The notes under the pieces: model-generated
Seen by the model: only the letters and a program-made list of their open reading frames with translations
What the model was told of the DNA's origin: nothing
Databases searched by the model: none
Translations under genes and position numbers: made by a program
Source of the DNA: DASZHJ01 sp035581425
Lineage (GTDB): Bacteria > Pseudomonadota > Alphaproteobacteria > ATCC43930 > CGMCC-115725
Length of the DNA: 64,000 bases
NCBI GenBank assembly: GCA_035581425.1
Contig: DATJVP010000159.1
Span: 19,460 to 83,459 of the forward strand
Reading direction: 5' to 3'
Shown here: in pieces, positions 44,767-53,579 of the stretch
Layout of the letters: every line of letters starts with the position of its first letter
Position numbering within the stretch: position 1 is the first letter of the stretch

Positions 44767-45351
44767 GGGGGGCCCCTCCCCTCGGTGTCTAGAGCAGTTA
44801 TCTGTGCGCGCGTCTGCCTGCGGCAATGGCGACCCTTTGCGAGGAGTGTCGAATGCTTTCAAAATCGCCCGATTATCCGCCAATGCCCGGCAGCTCCGAG
44901 GGATTGGGAGGGGCGGAGGCTGCGCTCGATTCAACCCGGCTTTGCACGCGCGAGGGTCCGCGACATTCGGTGCGCTTCCTCGAGACTGGCTCTATCGGTG
45001 GCTCAACCGATCATTGTCCGCAAACGGGGCAGCCCATGTCACCGCCGTTCGGGCGATTCGGCCGCGGCGCAGGAGAAGTGAGCAGAGGCCGATGGACTCG
45101 CGAAGGGCCATAGCGTGATCGTCATCCGCGCGACCGACACGCCGCAGATTTACGGCGCCGCCCTCCTTCGCGCTGAGGGCGTAGACGCCCGGCACTTTTC
45201 CGGGAATCGCCTCGTCGACGAGGCGTTGGCTCGGAACGTGCGGTCCAATCACGATTGGAAGCATCATGGCGGGCCGGCACTAACACGGTTTCGCGCTGGG
45301 CGTCCCCGGACCCGCTCTGTCAAATTTCGGATGCGCCGGCGGAGCCTCGCG
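44767..45351. other. gene-poor region with a probable gene fragment
   Basis: Upstream of the nitrile-hydratase set. On the minus strand (45265 down to about 45020) one frame reads 'PHVPSQRLVDEAIPGKVPGVYALSAKEGGAVNLRRVGRADDD', a pattern I associate with small uncharacterised proteins of the form 'PGVYALG...VGRSDDD'. It then loses the expected continuation, which seems to resume out of frame ('AHFSCAAAESPE'). I read this as a decayed fragment. The plus-strand frames here have no family features. Confidence 0.35.
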
Positions 45352-45534
45352 CTAATGCACGGAAATCAGACCGAGGCCGTTGGCCGCTGCAAGAAGCCCG
45401 AGGCCCGCGAGCGGCACGCCCAGGATCGATATCCGATCCAGTATCCACAGAACCGAAAGCGTTCGCGGCGCCTGAACTGTGTAGCTCCATTCCGGTCTCC
45501 GGGGAGCGCTCGTCTGTTGGGTCTCTTGCTTCAT
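45352..45534 (-). CDS. small hypothetical protein, 60 aa, one possible membrane helix
   Basis: Starts at ATG 45534 with AGAGGAAG about 8 bases upstream. The polar N-terminal half ('KQETQQTSAPRRPEWSYTVQAPRTLSV') is followed by a hydrophobic stretch ('ISILGVPLAGLGLLAAANGLGLI'). No family recognised. The good ribosome site and single hydrophobic segment make a small membrane protein plausible. Confidence 0.4.
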   Translation of the reverse strand: MKQETQQTSAPRRPEWSYTVQAPRTLSVLWILDRISILGVPLAGLGLLAAANGLGLISVH

Positions 45535-45779
45535 GTGCGGGACTTCCTCTCTCAGGTGTCGCAGGGCCTATCGACCGACGCCAGACGATGCTTTCTTATA
45601 CCCACGCTTGCTGTGACGAACGTCACATTTCCCAAATTTGCGGAGGACAATCGCCTCGAATGCTGCGCGCATTTTCGACAATCTCCGTCGTCAGCTCCGC
45701 AGAAGGCGTACTGCACATAATGCTCGTCGTGGTCCTGCCATCCGAAGCCTCAGGGCGTGCCGCAATCCCGCGTGATCAG

Positions 45780-46529
45780 CTAACCTGGTTGCGGCCATGG
45801 CAGCGCGCTCGCGGTCGCCAGCGCGTCCTCGATTTCGAGTGCTGCGGCCAAATGCTTGGGGTTGTCGAGATCGAAGCGCTCCTCCGTGGCTATCATAAGG
45901 AGGTCGCCATTGGGGGTACGTTCGGAGAGGATCGACGCGGGCGGAGTGACCACCGACGCAAAGCGCGCGGACAGAAGGGCGATCCAGGCCTGAGAAAACC
46001 AGGGCCGGTCAGGCCTATCTTGTGGGCGCTTCGGGCCGAGGAGCCACGGGGCGGCACTACACCACGTGACATCCCAAATCGATGCGACGGTGAGCATGAT
46101 TTTCTTCATCACGGACGCCGTGATGAGGGAATCGTTTTCCGTACTCAGCGGTGCGGTGAGAAGCCTAACTGTGTTGGTGTACATCCTAACCGTGGACCCC
46201 GAACCCGCATGGACACCGACGGTGACCCTCCGTGGGGTCGGGACCTTCTCGTTCACTAGATGGAAGAAGAATCCGCCAGTCGGATCTGGACTGCCATCGT
46301 CCTCGCGGGACACACCATTTGCGATGATTCTTGCGAGCGCATAATTTTCCGTCGGCACGTCGATGAGCTCCGAATCGCGATCCGGATAGATGAACCAACT
46401 AGCGAGATCGGGATGGATTGCCGGAAGGGCACACACTGTTCGCAAAATGCGGATCGCCAACATGTCGGGAGGCTCCCGACGCGGGCCCCAGCACGCGCGC
46501 AGCGTATACCGCCCCTGCATCCAATTCAT
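45780..46529 (-). CDS. immunity protein, Imm52 family
   Basis: 249 residues. I place the start at ATG 46529, which overlaps the toxin stop (ATGA) with a G-rich ribosome site; an in-frame ATG at 46541 is the alternative. The N-terminus 'YTLRACWGPRREPPDMLAIRILRTVCALPAIHPDLASWF' is the Imm52 opening ('yWGPR.E....A.R....+..L..IdP.L..W'). The middle has 'ENYALARIIANGVSREDDG', and the end has 'VTPPASILSERTPNGDLLMIATEERFDLDNPKHLAAALEIEDAL'. Imm52 proteins neutralise Tox-REase-5 nuclease toxins, and such a gene lies directly upstream. Base composition looks less GC-rich than in neighbouring genes, as often in toxin/immunity islands. Confidence 0.8.
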   Translation of the reverse strand: MNWMQGRYTLRACWGPRREPPDMLAIRILRTVCALPAIHPDLASWFIYPDRDSELIDVPTENYALARIIANGVSREDDGSPDPTGGFFFHLVNEKVPTPRRVTVGVHAGSGSTVRMYTNTVRLLTAPLSTENDSLITASVMKKIMLTVASIWDVTWCSAAPWLLGPKRPQDRPDRPWFSQAWIALLSARFASVVTPPASILSERTPNGDLLMIATEERFDLDNPKHLAAALEIEDALATASALPWPQPG

Positions 46530-47830
46530 TCTACCCCCCAAGGTGATGGGGCGAAGTGGACGGTGATGTTGAGGCCTTCGTCCTTAAACAACTCACGCGT
46601 GAAATTGGCCATCTCCGCCTCCTCAAAGTACCATTCGATTGATCTCGTCCCAGCAGCATTGAGCTGACGTCTCGCCTGATCGAGAAAACGCTTCGTTATA
46701 TTCGCCAAAGGTCGGCTCTGGGGTCCGAGTCGCAATGCCCAAGCATACGACCCCTTCGCCTCGAGCATCGTGCCGTCGCTCCAGCGACAATCGTCGAAGT
46801 GAACCATTTTGCCAGTCTCGGGATCCGGAAGGTTCATCGCCAACCCCGGCGGAAGTGAAAACCCGTTGTTGAGGAGACCAATATAGGCTTGGTAGCGGTA
46901 GCCCCTGAGTCCGCCCGGCTGATCCAGGCCCGGATCGGGGCAGAGTTTTGGGCGCGGCTGGCCCGGATCGGTCTTGAAATTCGACGCCGGCAACGCGTCG
47001 ACGTCGATGACGATGCCACCGTCGACGATGCGTCCGATGGCTCTGCCGTCGGCATCCCGGAAGATGTCGTCACGCGGAAATTGACCGGAATAGATGACGT
47101 GTTTGCCGTCATCGTCCGTGCGAACAATGATAAGCCGGCCTTCCCCCTGGTCATAGTGATAGGAGAGCTCGGGATGATCCGGGACCGTGCCATCTTGGAT
47201 GAGGCTCCGGTTGGTAGGGATGAGGATCGTGCTGAGAAAGGCGACCGGTCCCGAGAGACGGCGCAGCAATAGTGAGAGGCCGCGGAGCGCCAGACGGCTG
47301 GTCGTTTCCAGCAGCGATTCCGCTTGAGGCGCTGACGGAGACGGAGGATCGGGCGCTCGGAAGGGGAAAGACTCTGGCAGTGAGCCCGGCCGCTGGAATA
47401 GCGCCGACGCACCGCCCCCGTGGGAATCTTCCTCGGACCATCGTCCACGCTCGTCGCGAGGCTCGTTGGGGTCGTAGCCGAACTTGAGCAGGGCGGCGGC
47501 AACGGCCAGGCGCCGGAGCGGAGCATCGTCGAATTTTGCGAGCGAAAAGGGACCGCCCGGTATTTGCGTCGGCAAGATGGCGCCGCTCTCGAGCGCACGC
47601 GCATATTGTCGGCATGCGTGGAAGAACGGCGCCCCTCCTTCGTCGTCGAAAGCGAAACGGAGGAACTGCGCGGGCGGACCGAGAGCGACGCAGACGTAGC
47701 CCACCGGTGTCCGGCGAAAGAACACGCGGTTGTGGGTGACAGTGTTGCCCTCGGTGTCGATAACGAACGGGAGGGCTTTTGACTTTGCGCCCCTGGGCCC
47801 TCGGGCGCCGGCGGAATTGAATGTACTCAT
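46526..47830 (-). CDS. polymorphic toxin with Tox-REase-5-type nuclease domain
   Basis: 434 residues from ATG 47830 (GGGAGG 4 bases upstream). The C-terminal ~150 residues carry the restriction-endonuclease-fold toxin 5 pattern: 'LCPDPGLDQPGGLRGYRYQAYIGLLNNG', 'KMVHFDDCRWSDGTMLEAKGSYAWAL' with the catalytic Asp and E357-A358-K359, then 'FLDQARRQLNAAGTRSIEWYFEEAEMANFTRELF'. The N-terminal part has no signal peptide and no PAAR, VgrG or RHS repeats. At 119-131 it has 'YDPNEPRDERGRW', a motif common in phage head-morphogenesis proteins and in some toxins. It is probably a DNase effector used against competitors, delivered by an unidentified route; the immunity gene is coupled to it. Confidence 0.8.
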   Translation of the reverse strand: MSTFNSAGARGPRGAKSKALPFVIDTEGNTVTHNRVFFRRTPVGYVCVALGPPAQFLRFAFDDEGGAPFFHACRQYARALESGAILPTQIPGGPFSLAKFDDAPLRRLAVAAALLKFGYDPNEPRDERGRWSEEDSHGGGASALFQRPGSLPESFPFRAPDPPSPSAPQAESLLETTSRLALRGLSLLLRRLSGPVAFLSTILIPTNRSLIQDGTVPDHPELSYHYDQGEGRLIIVRTDDDGKHVIYSGQFPRDDIFRDADGRAIGRIVDGGIVIDVDALPASNFKTDPGQPRPKLCPDPGLDQPGGLRGYRYQAYIGLLNNGFSLPPGLAMNLPDPETGKMVHFDDCRWSDGTMLEAKGSYAWALRLGPQSRPLANITKRFLDQARRQLNAAGTRSIEWYFEEAEMANFTRELFKDEGLNITVHFAPSPWGVE

Positions 47831-47900
47831 ACGGCCTCCCCTTGGGCTTCCGGCCCTCGGATGCACGCATATTAGAACAAATACGGAACATCGTCAACCG

Positions 47901-47933
47901 AAAAACACCCAGGACGGGTATCCGTCCTGGGTG
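47901..47933 (-). terminator. intrinsic terminator for the small exported protein gene
   Basis: A perfect 12-bp stem, CACCCAGGACGG / CCGTCCTGGGTG, around a GTAT loop (47906-47933). On the minus strand it is followed by TTTTT (47901-47905). It lies 54 bases after the stop of the gene at 47987-48277 and just before the toxin gene, so it separates the two units. Confidence 0.85.
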
Positions 47934-47986
47934 GCACACGAGTGCGAAGGTGCGTCGGTTGTCGAAATAGGCGTCGCGGCACTGCC

Positions 47987-48277
47987 TCAGGGCTTCAGGT
48001 CGAGGTCCTTGGCGATGCCGTCGTAGATCGTGCAAGCCTTGTCGTAGTCTTGCTTGGCCAAGGCCTCGCCGCCCTCGTTCAGTTTGGCGTAGCCGGCTTG
48101 GATTTTCTGGGTTTCATCGGGCGTCTTCGCCTGCGCGAGCTTCTGCCCTAGGCCGTTTGCGACGGCGGTCATTTTCTGCACCGCCTGATCGTAGGTGCAG
48201 CCGGCATGCGCCGCGGGGACCACGGCGCAGAGCGCAATGGCCGCGAGAAGCGCAACAACGATGGTACCAACCCTCAT
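47987..48277 (-). CDS. small exported protein of unknown function, 96 aa
   Basis: Start at ATG 48277 (GGGGAG 6 bases upstream). A clear Sec signal peptide 'MRVGTIVVALLAAIALCAVVPAAHA' is followed by a ~70-residue helical mature protein with two cysteines ('GCTYDQAVQKMTAV', 'DKACTIYDGIAKDL') that could form a disulfide. The regular Lys/Gln/Ala spacing suggests a helical bundle. No family name recognised. It ends in a strong terminator and is divergent from the SDR gene. Confidence 0.75.
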   Translation of the reverse strand: MRVGTIVVALLAAIALCAVVPAAHAGCTYDQAVQKMTAVANGLGQKLAQAKTPDETQKIQAGYAKLNEGGEALAKQDYDKACTIYDGIAKDLDLKP

Positions 48278-48443
48278 CAGATACTCCCCGGCGTGGCTGC
48301 AACTCTCGCTTCGTGAGACGCGCGGCGAGCCAACGGGGTTCATCCGAAGGTGCGGCAGCGGCGTTGCTCGCATTCACGATTTTGTGTCGGGCAATGAGCC
48401 GCTAAGGTGACGGCTTGGTTTCACGCGCCGGCAGGGGAGCCGC

Positions 48444-49244
48444 ATGCGGCTTAAGGGAAAGATCGCGATGATCGTCGGGGCTGGGCAAGGCCCCGGGGAA
48501 GGCATGGGCAACGGCCGCGCGACCGCCCTCACCTTCGCGCGCGAGGGCGCCAAAGTCCTCGCCGTCGACCGAGACCTCGCCTCTGCGGAGGAGACCGCGG
48601 CGATGGCGCAGAAGGAAGGGGGCGAGGCGCACGCCTTCCGAGCGGACGTGACGAGCGAGAAGAGCCTCGCCGCCGCCGTCGCAGAGGCGCTCAATCGCTG
48701 GAGCCGCCTCGACATCCTCCATAACAACGTCGGCGTCAGCATCGCCGGCGGCGACGCGCCACTCCTGGAGCTCACCGAGGAGGCCTTCGACCGCATAGCT
48801 GCGATCAACTTGCGCGGCACCATCATGGCCTGCAAGCATGCAATCCCCGTGATGCGACGCCAGCGCGCCGGCGCCATCGTCAACATCTCCTCGGTCGCGG
48901 CCTTCGAGAATTATCCCTTCGTCGCCTACAAGGCCACCAAGGCCGCGATGGTCGCCTTCACCCAGCAGGTCGCGATCCAGAACGCCGAATGGGGCATCCG
49001 CGCCAACGTGATCCTGCCAGGCCTCATGGACACGCCGATGGCCGTCGACACGCGGGCGCGCGCGAGCGGCAAGACCCGAGCGCAAGTCGCGGCCGAGCGC
49101 GACGCGCGCGTGCCGCTCCGACGGCGTATGGGAACCGCCTGGGACGTCGCCAACGCCGCTCTCTTCCTCGCCTCGGACGAGGCGAATTTCATTACGGGCG
49201 TTGCGCTTCCCGTCGATGGCGGCGCCCTCGTCAACATCGGGTGA
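48444..49244 (+). CDS. short-chain dehydrogenase/reductase (SDR)
   Basis: 266 residues. The cofactor loop is an extended variant 'MIVGAGQGPGEGMGNGRATALTFAREGAKVLAVDRD' in place of the usual TGxxxGIG. Asp after the second strand favours NAD over NADP. 'LDILHNNVGVS' is the NNAG equivalent; the catalytic Ser lies in 'GAIVNISSVAAF' and the Tyr-Lys pair in 'VAYKATKAAMVAF'. The end 'ASDEANFITGVALPVDGG' is classical. It oxidises or reduces an alcohol/ketone of unknown identity. The lipoprotein gene follows by 14 bases. Confidence 0.9.
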   Translation: MRLKGKIAMIVGAGQGPGEGMGNGRATALTFAREGAKVLAVDRDLASAEETAAMAQKEGGEAHAFRADVTSEKSLAAAVAEALNRWSRLDILHNNVGVSIAGGDAPLLELTEEAFDRIAAINLRGTIMACKHAIPVMRRQRAGAIVNISSVAAFENYPFVAYKATKAAMVAFTQQVAIQNAEWGIRANVILPGLMDTPMAVDTRARASGKTRAQVAAERDARVPLRRRMGTAWDVANAALFLASDEANFITGVALPVDGGALVNIG

Positions 49245-49258
49245 GCAACACCTAGACC

Positions 49259-49891
49259 ATGAAGATTCGTTTGTTCGTGACAGCGCTGCTGGCCCTTCTG
49301 GCTGCGGGCTGTGCAAGCCCCTCCTCGTCGCTATACCTCAAGGAATACCAAGCCCTCTATCACGGCAGGGAGCCCACGCCGTCGGATTTTTTCACGTGCC
49401 ATCACTGGGAGTGCAAATCGATCGAGCGCGTATCGCTTACGCCTGAGGAATGGGGACAGGCGATCGCGCCGCTCGCGGCGACGGCACCCGATGCGCGGAG
49501 CGAGCGGCGTCAGATCGCACAGGGCGTCGTCATCATGGAGGGATTCACGGGCGAGCGGATGGCCGCTACCCCCGAGCTCCAGGGCGAGTATTTCGGAGGC
49601 GATTCCGACGAGCTCGACTGCATCGACGATTCCATCAATACATGGGTCTATATGACGATGCTCCAGCATGAGGGATTGCTCGTGCACCATAAAGTCGGCG
49701 GCATCGCGCATGGTGGGAGTCTGCTCACGATGGACATCCGCAACAGCGCGGTGCTGGTTGTAATGGCGACCGGAGAGGAATTCGCGATCGATCCCACCCA
49801 AGCCAAGGACGGCGGGCCACCGCCTACCTTCCCGCTCGCGCTCTGGGAAGGCGATTGGCCGCCGGACATGACGAAGGCAGAGCACAACTAG
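49259..49891 (+). CDS. lipoprotein of unknown function, 210 aa
   Basis: The N-terminus 'MKIRLFVTALLALLAAGCASPSSS' is a lipoprotein signal with lipobox LAAGC; Cys18 would be acylated. The mature part contains 'SDFFTCHHWECKSIERVSLTPEEWGQAI' and a catalytic-looking 'YFGGDSDELDCIDDSINTWVYMTMLQHEGLLVHHKVGGIAHGG', with many Cys/His/Asp residues. I recognise the pattern as a conserved alphaproteobacterial lipoprotein but know no function. It lies between the SDR and aminotransferase genes in the same direction. Confidence 0.8.
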   Translation: MKIRLFVTALLALLAAGCASPSSSLYLKEYQALYHGREPTPSDFFTCHHWECKSIERVSLTPEEWGQAIAPLAATAPDARSERRQIAQGVVIMEGFTGERMAATPELQGEYFGGDSDELDCIDDSINTWVYMTMLQHEGLLVHHKVGGIAHGGSLLTMDIRNSAVLVVMATGEEFAIDPTQAKDGGPPPTFPLALWEGDWPPDMTKAEHN

Positions 49892-49911
49892 CGTCGCGCG
49901 AGGAGAGCGAT

Positions 49912-51294
49912 ATGCCCGACACACGCAGCAGCCCTCCCGCCCATGGCGGTGCCGTCCAGGTCTTCTACCAGAAGCGCGGCGCGCCGCGGCGCCCGCTCGT
50001 CGCGCGCGCGGAGGGCATCTATCTCTGGGATACCGAAGGCCGGCGCTACATAGATGCCTCCTCGGGCCCAGTCGTCAGCAACATCGGCCACGGCAATCCC
50101 CGCGTCCTCGAAGCGATGATCGCGCAAGCGAAGAAGGTCGCCTTCGCGAGCCGCGCCGTCTTCGAGAACGAGCCCAACATCGTCCTCGCCGATCTCGTTA
50201 CCGGCCTCGCGGGGCCGGGGCTTGAGCGCGCCTTCTTCGTCTCCGGCGGCTCGGAGGCGACGGAGGCGGCGATCAAGCTTGCGCGGCAATACGCGGTTTC
50301 CAAGGGGGAGGCGAGCCGCTGGAAGGTGATCGGGCGCGAGCCCGGCTACCACGGCTCCTCGCTGGGGGCGGCGGCCGTGACGGGCGATCCGCAATCCGCC
50401 GCAGTCTTCGGCGCGCTCATGAAGGCCATGCCGAAGGTTCCCGCACCGTGGACCTATCGCCTCCCGCCCAACCATGATGCCGAGAGCCATGCCCGCGCCT
50501 GCGCGCAGACGCTCGACGACACGATCCGCCGCGAGGGTCCGGAGACCGTGCTCGCTTTCATCATGGAGCCCGTGGGCGGCCTTGCGACGGGAGCGCTGGT
50601 GGCGCCCAATGCCTATTACGCGGCGGTGCGCGAGATCTGCAGCCGCCACGGCGTTCTCCTGATCTACGACGAGGTCATGAGTGGCGCGGGCCGGACCGGC
50701 AAGTTCCTCGCCGCCGATCACTGGCCCGCAGGACGGCCGGACATGGTGACACTCGCCAAGGGCATCGCCGCGGGCTACACGCCCATGGGCGCCGTGCTCG
50801 CGCCCGCCGCGATGGTAGAGACGGTCGCCGAGGCCGGCGGATTCCTCCATGGGCATACCTACGCCGCGAACCCACTTTCCTGCGCGATCGGCGTCGCAGT
50901 GGTGCAGGAGATGCTCGAGCGGAAGCTGATGGCGAACGCCGAGGCGATGGGGGCGCTGCTGCGCGAGCGGCTCCTTTCCCTGCAGAAGGGGAGCCGCATC
51001 CTCGGGGACGTCAGGGGCAAGGGCCTGCTGATGGCGATCGAGGTCGTCCAGAACAAGGAGACGAAGGCGATCCTGCCGGCGCGCTCGCAATCGGTCTATC
51101 GCATCATCGAGCTCGGTCTCGAGCGTGGCCTTGCGCTCTACTCGCGCCGCACCGCCGACGGCAAATACGGAGAATGGCTGATGATCTCTCCGCCGCTCAT
51201 CGTGACTGCCGCGGAGATCGAGGAAATCGTTGGATTGCTCGGCGAGACACTTCGGGCTTACGAGAAGGAGCTCCAGCGCGACGGCCTCCTCTGA
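49912..51294 (+). CDS. class III PLP-dependent aminotransferase
   Basis: 460 residues from ATG 49912 (GGAGAG upstream). Fold type I omega-aminotransferase landmarks: 'YLWDTEGRRYIDASSGPVVSNIGHGNPRVLEAM', 'FFVSGGSEATEAAIKLARQYAV', 'GREPGYHGSSLGAAAVTG', 'FIMEPVGGLATGALVAP', 'LLIYDEVMSGAGRTGKF' and the PLP Lys K283 in 'MVTLAKGIAAGYTPMGAV'. It moves an amino group between an amine or omega-amino acid and a keto acid. It is followed 73 bases on by a substrate-binding protein gene, so the amine donor may be imported. Confidence 0.92.
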   Translation: MPDTRSSPPAHGGAVQVFYQKRGAPRRPLVARAEGIYLWDTEGRRYIDASSGPVVSNIGHGNPRVLEAMIAQAKKVAFASRAVFENEPNIVLADLVTGLAGPGLERAFFVSGGSEATEAAIKLARQYAVSKGEASRWKVIGREPGYHGSSLGAAAVTGDPQSAAVFGALMKAMPKVPAPWTYRLPPNHDAESHARACAQTLDDTIRREGPETVLAFIMEPVGGLATGALVAPNAYYAAVREICSRHGVLLIYDEVMSGAGRTGKFLAADHWPAGRPDMVTLAKGIAAGYTPMGAVLAPAAMVETVAEAGGFLHGHTYAANPLSCAIGVAVVQEMLERKLMANAEAMGALLRERLLSLQKGSRILGDVRGKGLLMAIEVVQNKETKAILPARSQSVYRIIELGLERGLALYSRRTADGKYGEWLMISPPLIVTAAEIEEIVGLLGETLRAYEKELQRDGLL

Positions 51295-51367
51295 CATTGT
51301 GCCGCCCCTTCCAATCCGCGAGAATGCGGGGGAACGCCGCAAAAATATCGATGAGGGGGAATTCGCA

Positions 51368-52369
51368 ATGAGGACTCGCATTTTCTTCGGCTGCGCGCTC
51401 GCGGCCATGACCGCGTTGCTGCCCTGGGCGGCGGAAGCGCAGGCGCCGAAGACGATCGAGGTGATCGTCTTCCCCGGCGGCAGTAATTGGCCGATCTGGG
51501 CCGCGCAGGACAAGGGCTACTTCGCGCAGAACGGCGTCGCGGTGCATTTGACGCCGACCCCCGGCTCCGCATTCCAGCTCAGCAATACCATCGACGGCAA
51601 ATTCGACGTCGCCATGACCGCGATCGACAACCTGATCGCCTATGACGAGGGCCAGGGCGAGGCGACGACGACCAAGAAGGCGGAGCTGGTGGCGGTGATG
51701 GGGAGCGACAACGGCTTCCTCCACGTGATCTCCGTGCCGGAGGTCAAGAGCTATAAGGAGCTCAAGGGCAAGACGCTCTCCGTCGATGCGCTCACCACCG
51801 GCTATGCGTTCGTGCTGCAGAAGATGCTGCAAAAGGGCGGGCTCAAGCCCTCGGATTACACGCTCGTCCGCGCGGGCGGAGGGCTTCAGCGCTTCGAGGC
51901 GCTGATGAAGAAGGAGCACGCGGCGACATTGCTCTTCACACCCTTCGAGCTCATCGCGGAAGAAAAGGGCTACCACGATCTCGGCGCTGCGATCGACGTT
52001 CTCGGCCACTATCAAGGCCTGGTCGCGGCGGTGCAGCGCTCCTGGGCGAAGGAGCATCGCCAAGAGCTCGTGGGCTACATCCGCGCCTATGTCCAGGGAA
52101 TCGACTGGCTCTACGACCCCGCAAACAAGGCCGAGGCAATTGCGCTTCTGCGCAAGAACATCACGACCATGACACCGGAGATCGCGGAGAGCACTTACCG
52201 CGTCATGTTCGATCCGAAACACGGGCTCCTGAAGAAGGGGCGGATCGACACGGCGGGCGTCAAGATCGTGCTTGCGTTACGCAGCGAGTACGGCGAGCCC
52301 AAGAAGAAGCTCGCCGACCCCGACCGCTACATTGACCTCAGCTATTACAAGCAGGCGGTGGCGAAGTAA
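51368..52369 (+). CDS. ABC transporter substrate-binding protein (NMT1/SsuA-like)
   Basis: 333 residues from ATG 51368. Sec signal 'MRTRIFFGCALAAMTALLPWAAEAQA', then the NMT1/THI5-like body: 'IEVIVFPGGSNWPIWAAQDKGYFAQNGVAVHLTPTPGSAFQLSNTIDGKFDVAMTAIDNLIAYDEGQG', 'LKGKTLSVDALTTGYAFVLQKMLQKGGL'. Such proteins feed nitrate/sulfonate/taurine-type importers with a different permease family from the Pot-type permeases next to it. It converges on the ATPase gene 10 bases away. Confidence 0.88.
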   Translation: MRTRIFFGCALAAMTALLPWAAEAQAPKTIEVIVFPGGSNWPIWAAQDKGYFAQNGVAVHLTPTPGSAFQLSNTIDGKFDVAMTAIDNLIAYDEGQGEATTTKKAELVAVMGSDNGFLHVISVPEVKSYKELKGKTLSVDALTTGYAFVLQKMLQKGGLKPSDYTLVRAGGGLQRFEALMKKEHAATLLFTPFELIAEEKGYHDLGAAIDVLGHYQGLVAAVQRSWAKEHRQELVGYIRAYVQGIDWLYDPANKAEAIALLRKNITTMTPEIAESTYRVMFDPKHGLLKKGRIDTAGVKIVLALRSEYGEPKKKLADPDRYIDLSYYKQAVAK

Positions 52370-52378
52370 GCGAGTGTT

Positions 52379-53518
52379 TCAGGTCTCCGAGATCGGGACC
52401 GACGCATCCTCGTCCCAGCCGAGCGCGATCTCCCGGCCGACCTCCGGCACGTCGCGCCGCCAGGTCGGTGAGTCCACGGTGAGGCGGCCAACGCCCTCGA
52501 CCTCGACCAGGAGGTGATAGAGACCGCCGACATAGTTGAAGGTCACGACGCGGCCCGCGATCTTGTTCGGGACATTCTCAGCGGTACCATCTGCAAGTAG
52601 GCGAATCTTCTCCGGCCGGAGTGCGATCAGGACGCGCTCTCCGACCGAAGCGCTTCCCGGTGGGCTCGCCTGATGCAGGAGGAACCTGCCGCAGCGGTAT
52701 GCGAAGCCTCCGGATGCGATGCTCTCGATGCTTCCGCTCAAGAAATTGCCGCGACCGAGAAAGCCCGCGACGAAGCGCGAACTTGGTGCTTCATAGAGGG
52801 CCGCCGGCGTCCCTCTCTGAATCAGTCGACCCTCGCGCATGATCGCGATCTCGTCGGACATCGAGAGCGCCTCCTGCTGATCGTGGGTCACGTAAATGAA
52901 GGTGAGACCCAGACGCCGGTGCAGATCGCGGAGCTCGATCTGGAGGTCGCTCCTGAGATTCTTGTCGAGTGCGCTCAGCGGCTCGTCGAGGAGGAGTAGG
53001 CTCGGCTCGAAGATAAGCGCACGCGCGAGCGCCGCCCGCTGCTGCTGTCCGCCCGAGAGCTGCCGCGGCAGGCGGTCGGCGAAGGCTTCGAGCTGGACCA
53101 TGCCAAGTGCGCGGCGGACGGCTTCCGCGATCTCCGCGCGCGGACGCCTGCGGACCTTGAGCGCGAAGGCGACGTTGTCCGCCACCGTCAGGTGGGGGAA
53201 AAGCGCGTAGCCTTGGAATACCATGCCGAAATTGCGCCGTTCCGGCGGCAGGTGGTCGATCGGCTCGCCATCGAGCTTGATCGAACCGGAGCTGGGCACG
53301 ACGAAGCCCGCGATCGACATCAGGAGCGTCGTCTTTCCCGAGCCCGAGGGACCCAGCAAAGTGAGAAAACGCCCGCGCTCGACCTCCAGCGACACATCGT
53401 GCAGCGCGACCACGGATCCGTATCGCTTCGTCAAACTCTGGACGGAAAGGGTGCCGCGTCCGTCCGGGGAGTGCGCTCCGATCGAGCCCTCGGTACGGGA
53501 CGAAGAGACGCTGTGCAT
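52379..53518 (-). CDS. ABC transporter ATP-binding protein (PotA type), second system
   Basis: 379 residues: Walker A 'GPSGSGKTT' (56-64), Q-loop 'VFQGYALFPHLTVADNVAFALKV', signature 'LSGGQQQRAALARAL', Walker B 'LLLLDEPLSALD', H-loop 'YVTHDQQEALSMSDEIAIM', then a TOBE-type domain ('LIALRPEKIRLLADG', 'VVTFNYVGGLYHLLVEVEG'). It is divergent from the two permease genes that start 62 bases away. Clearly paralogous to the ATPase at 35786. Confidence 0.92.
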   Translation of the reverse strand: MHSVSSSRTEGSIGAHSPDGRGTLSVQSLTKRYGSVVALHDVSLEVERGRFLTLLGPSGSGKTTLLMSIAGFVVPSSGSIKLDGEPIDHLPPERRNFGMVFQGYALFPHLTVADNVAFALKVRRRPRAEIAEAVRRALGMVQLEAFADRLPRQLSGGQQQRAALARALIFEPSLLLLDEPLSALDKNLRSDLQIELRDLHRRLGLTFIYVTHDQQEALSMSDEIAIMREGRLIQRGTPAALYEAPSSRFVAGFLGRGNFLSGSIESIASGGFAYRCGRFLLHQASPPGSASVGERVLIALRPEKIRLLADGTAENVPNKIAGRVVTFNYVGGLYHLLVEVEGVGRLTVDSPTWRRDVPEVGREIALGWDEDASVPISET

Positions 53519-53579
53519 GAATTGAGCAATCGCCGGAAATCTCCCGCGATCTTGCCGCCGCGAGGACTCGAGGTCAAGA

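Noticed and set aside
45255..46259. 334-codon plus-strand frame
   Set aside because: Antisense to the Imm52-like gene, which has the coupled start and recognisable family sequence; the plus-strand product has no protein-like pattern.
49888..51513. 541-codon minus-strand frame opposite the aminotransferase
   Set aside because: Antisense shadow; the plus strand has the full class III aminotransferase motif set.
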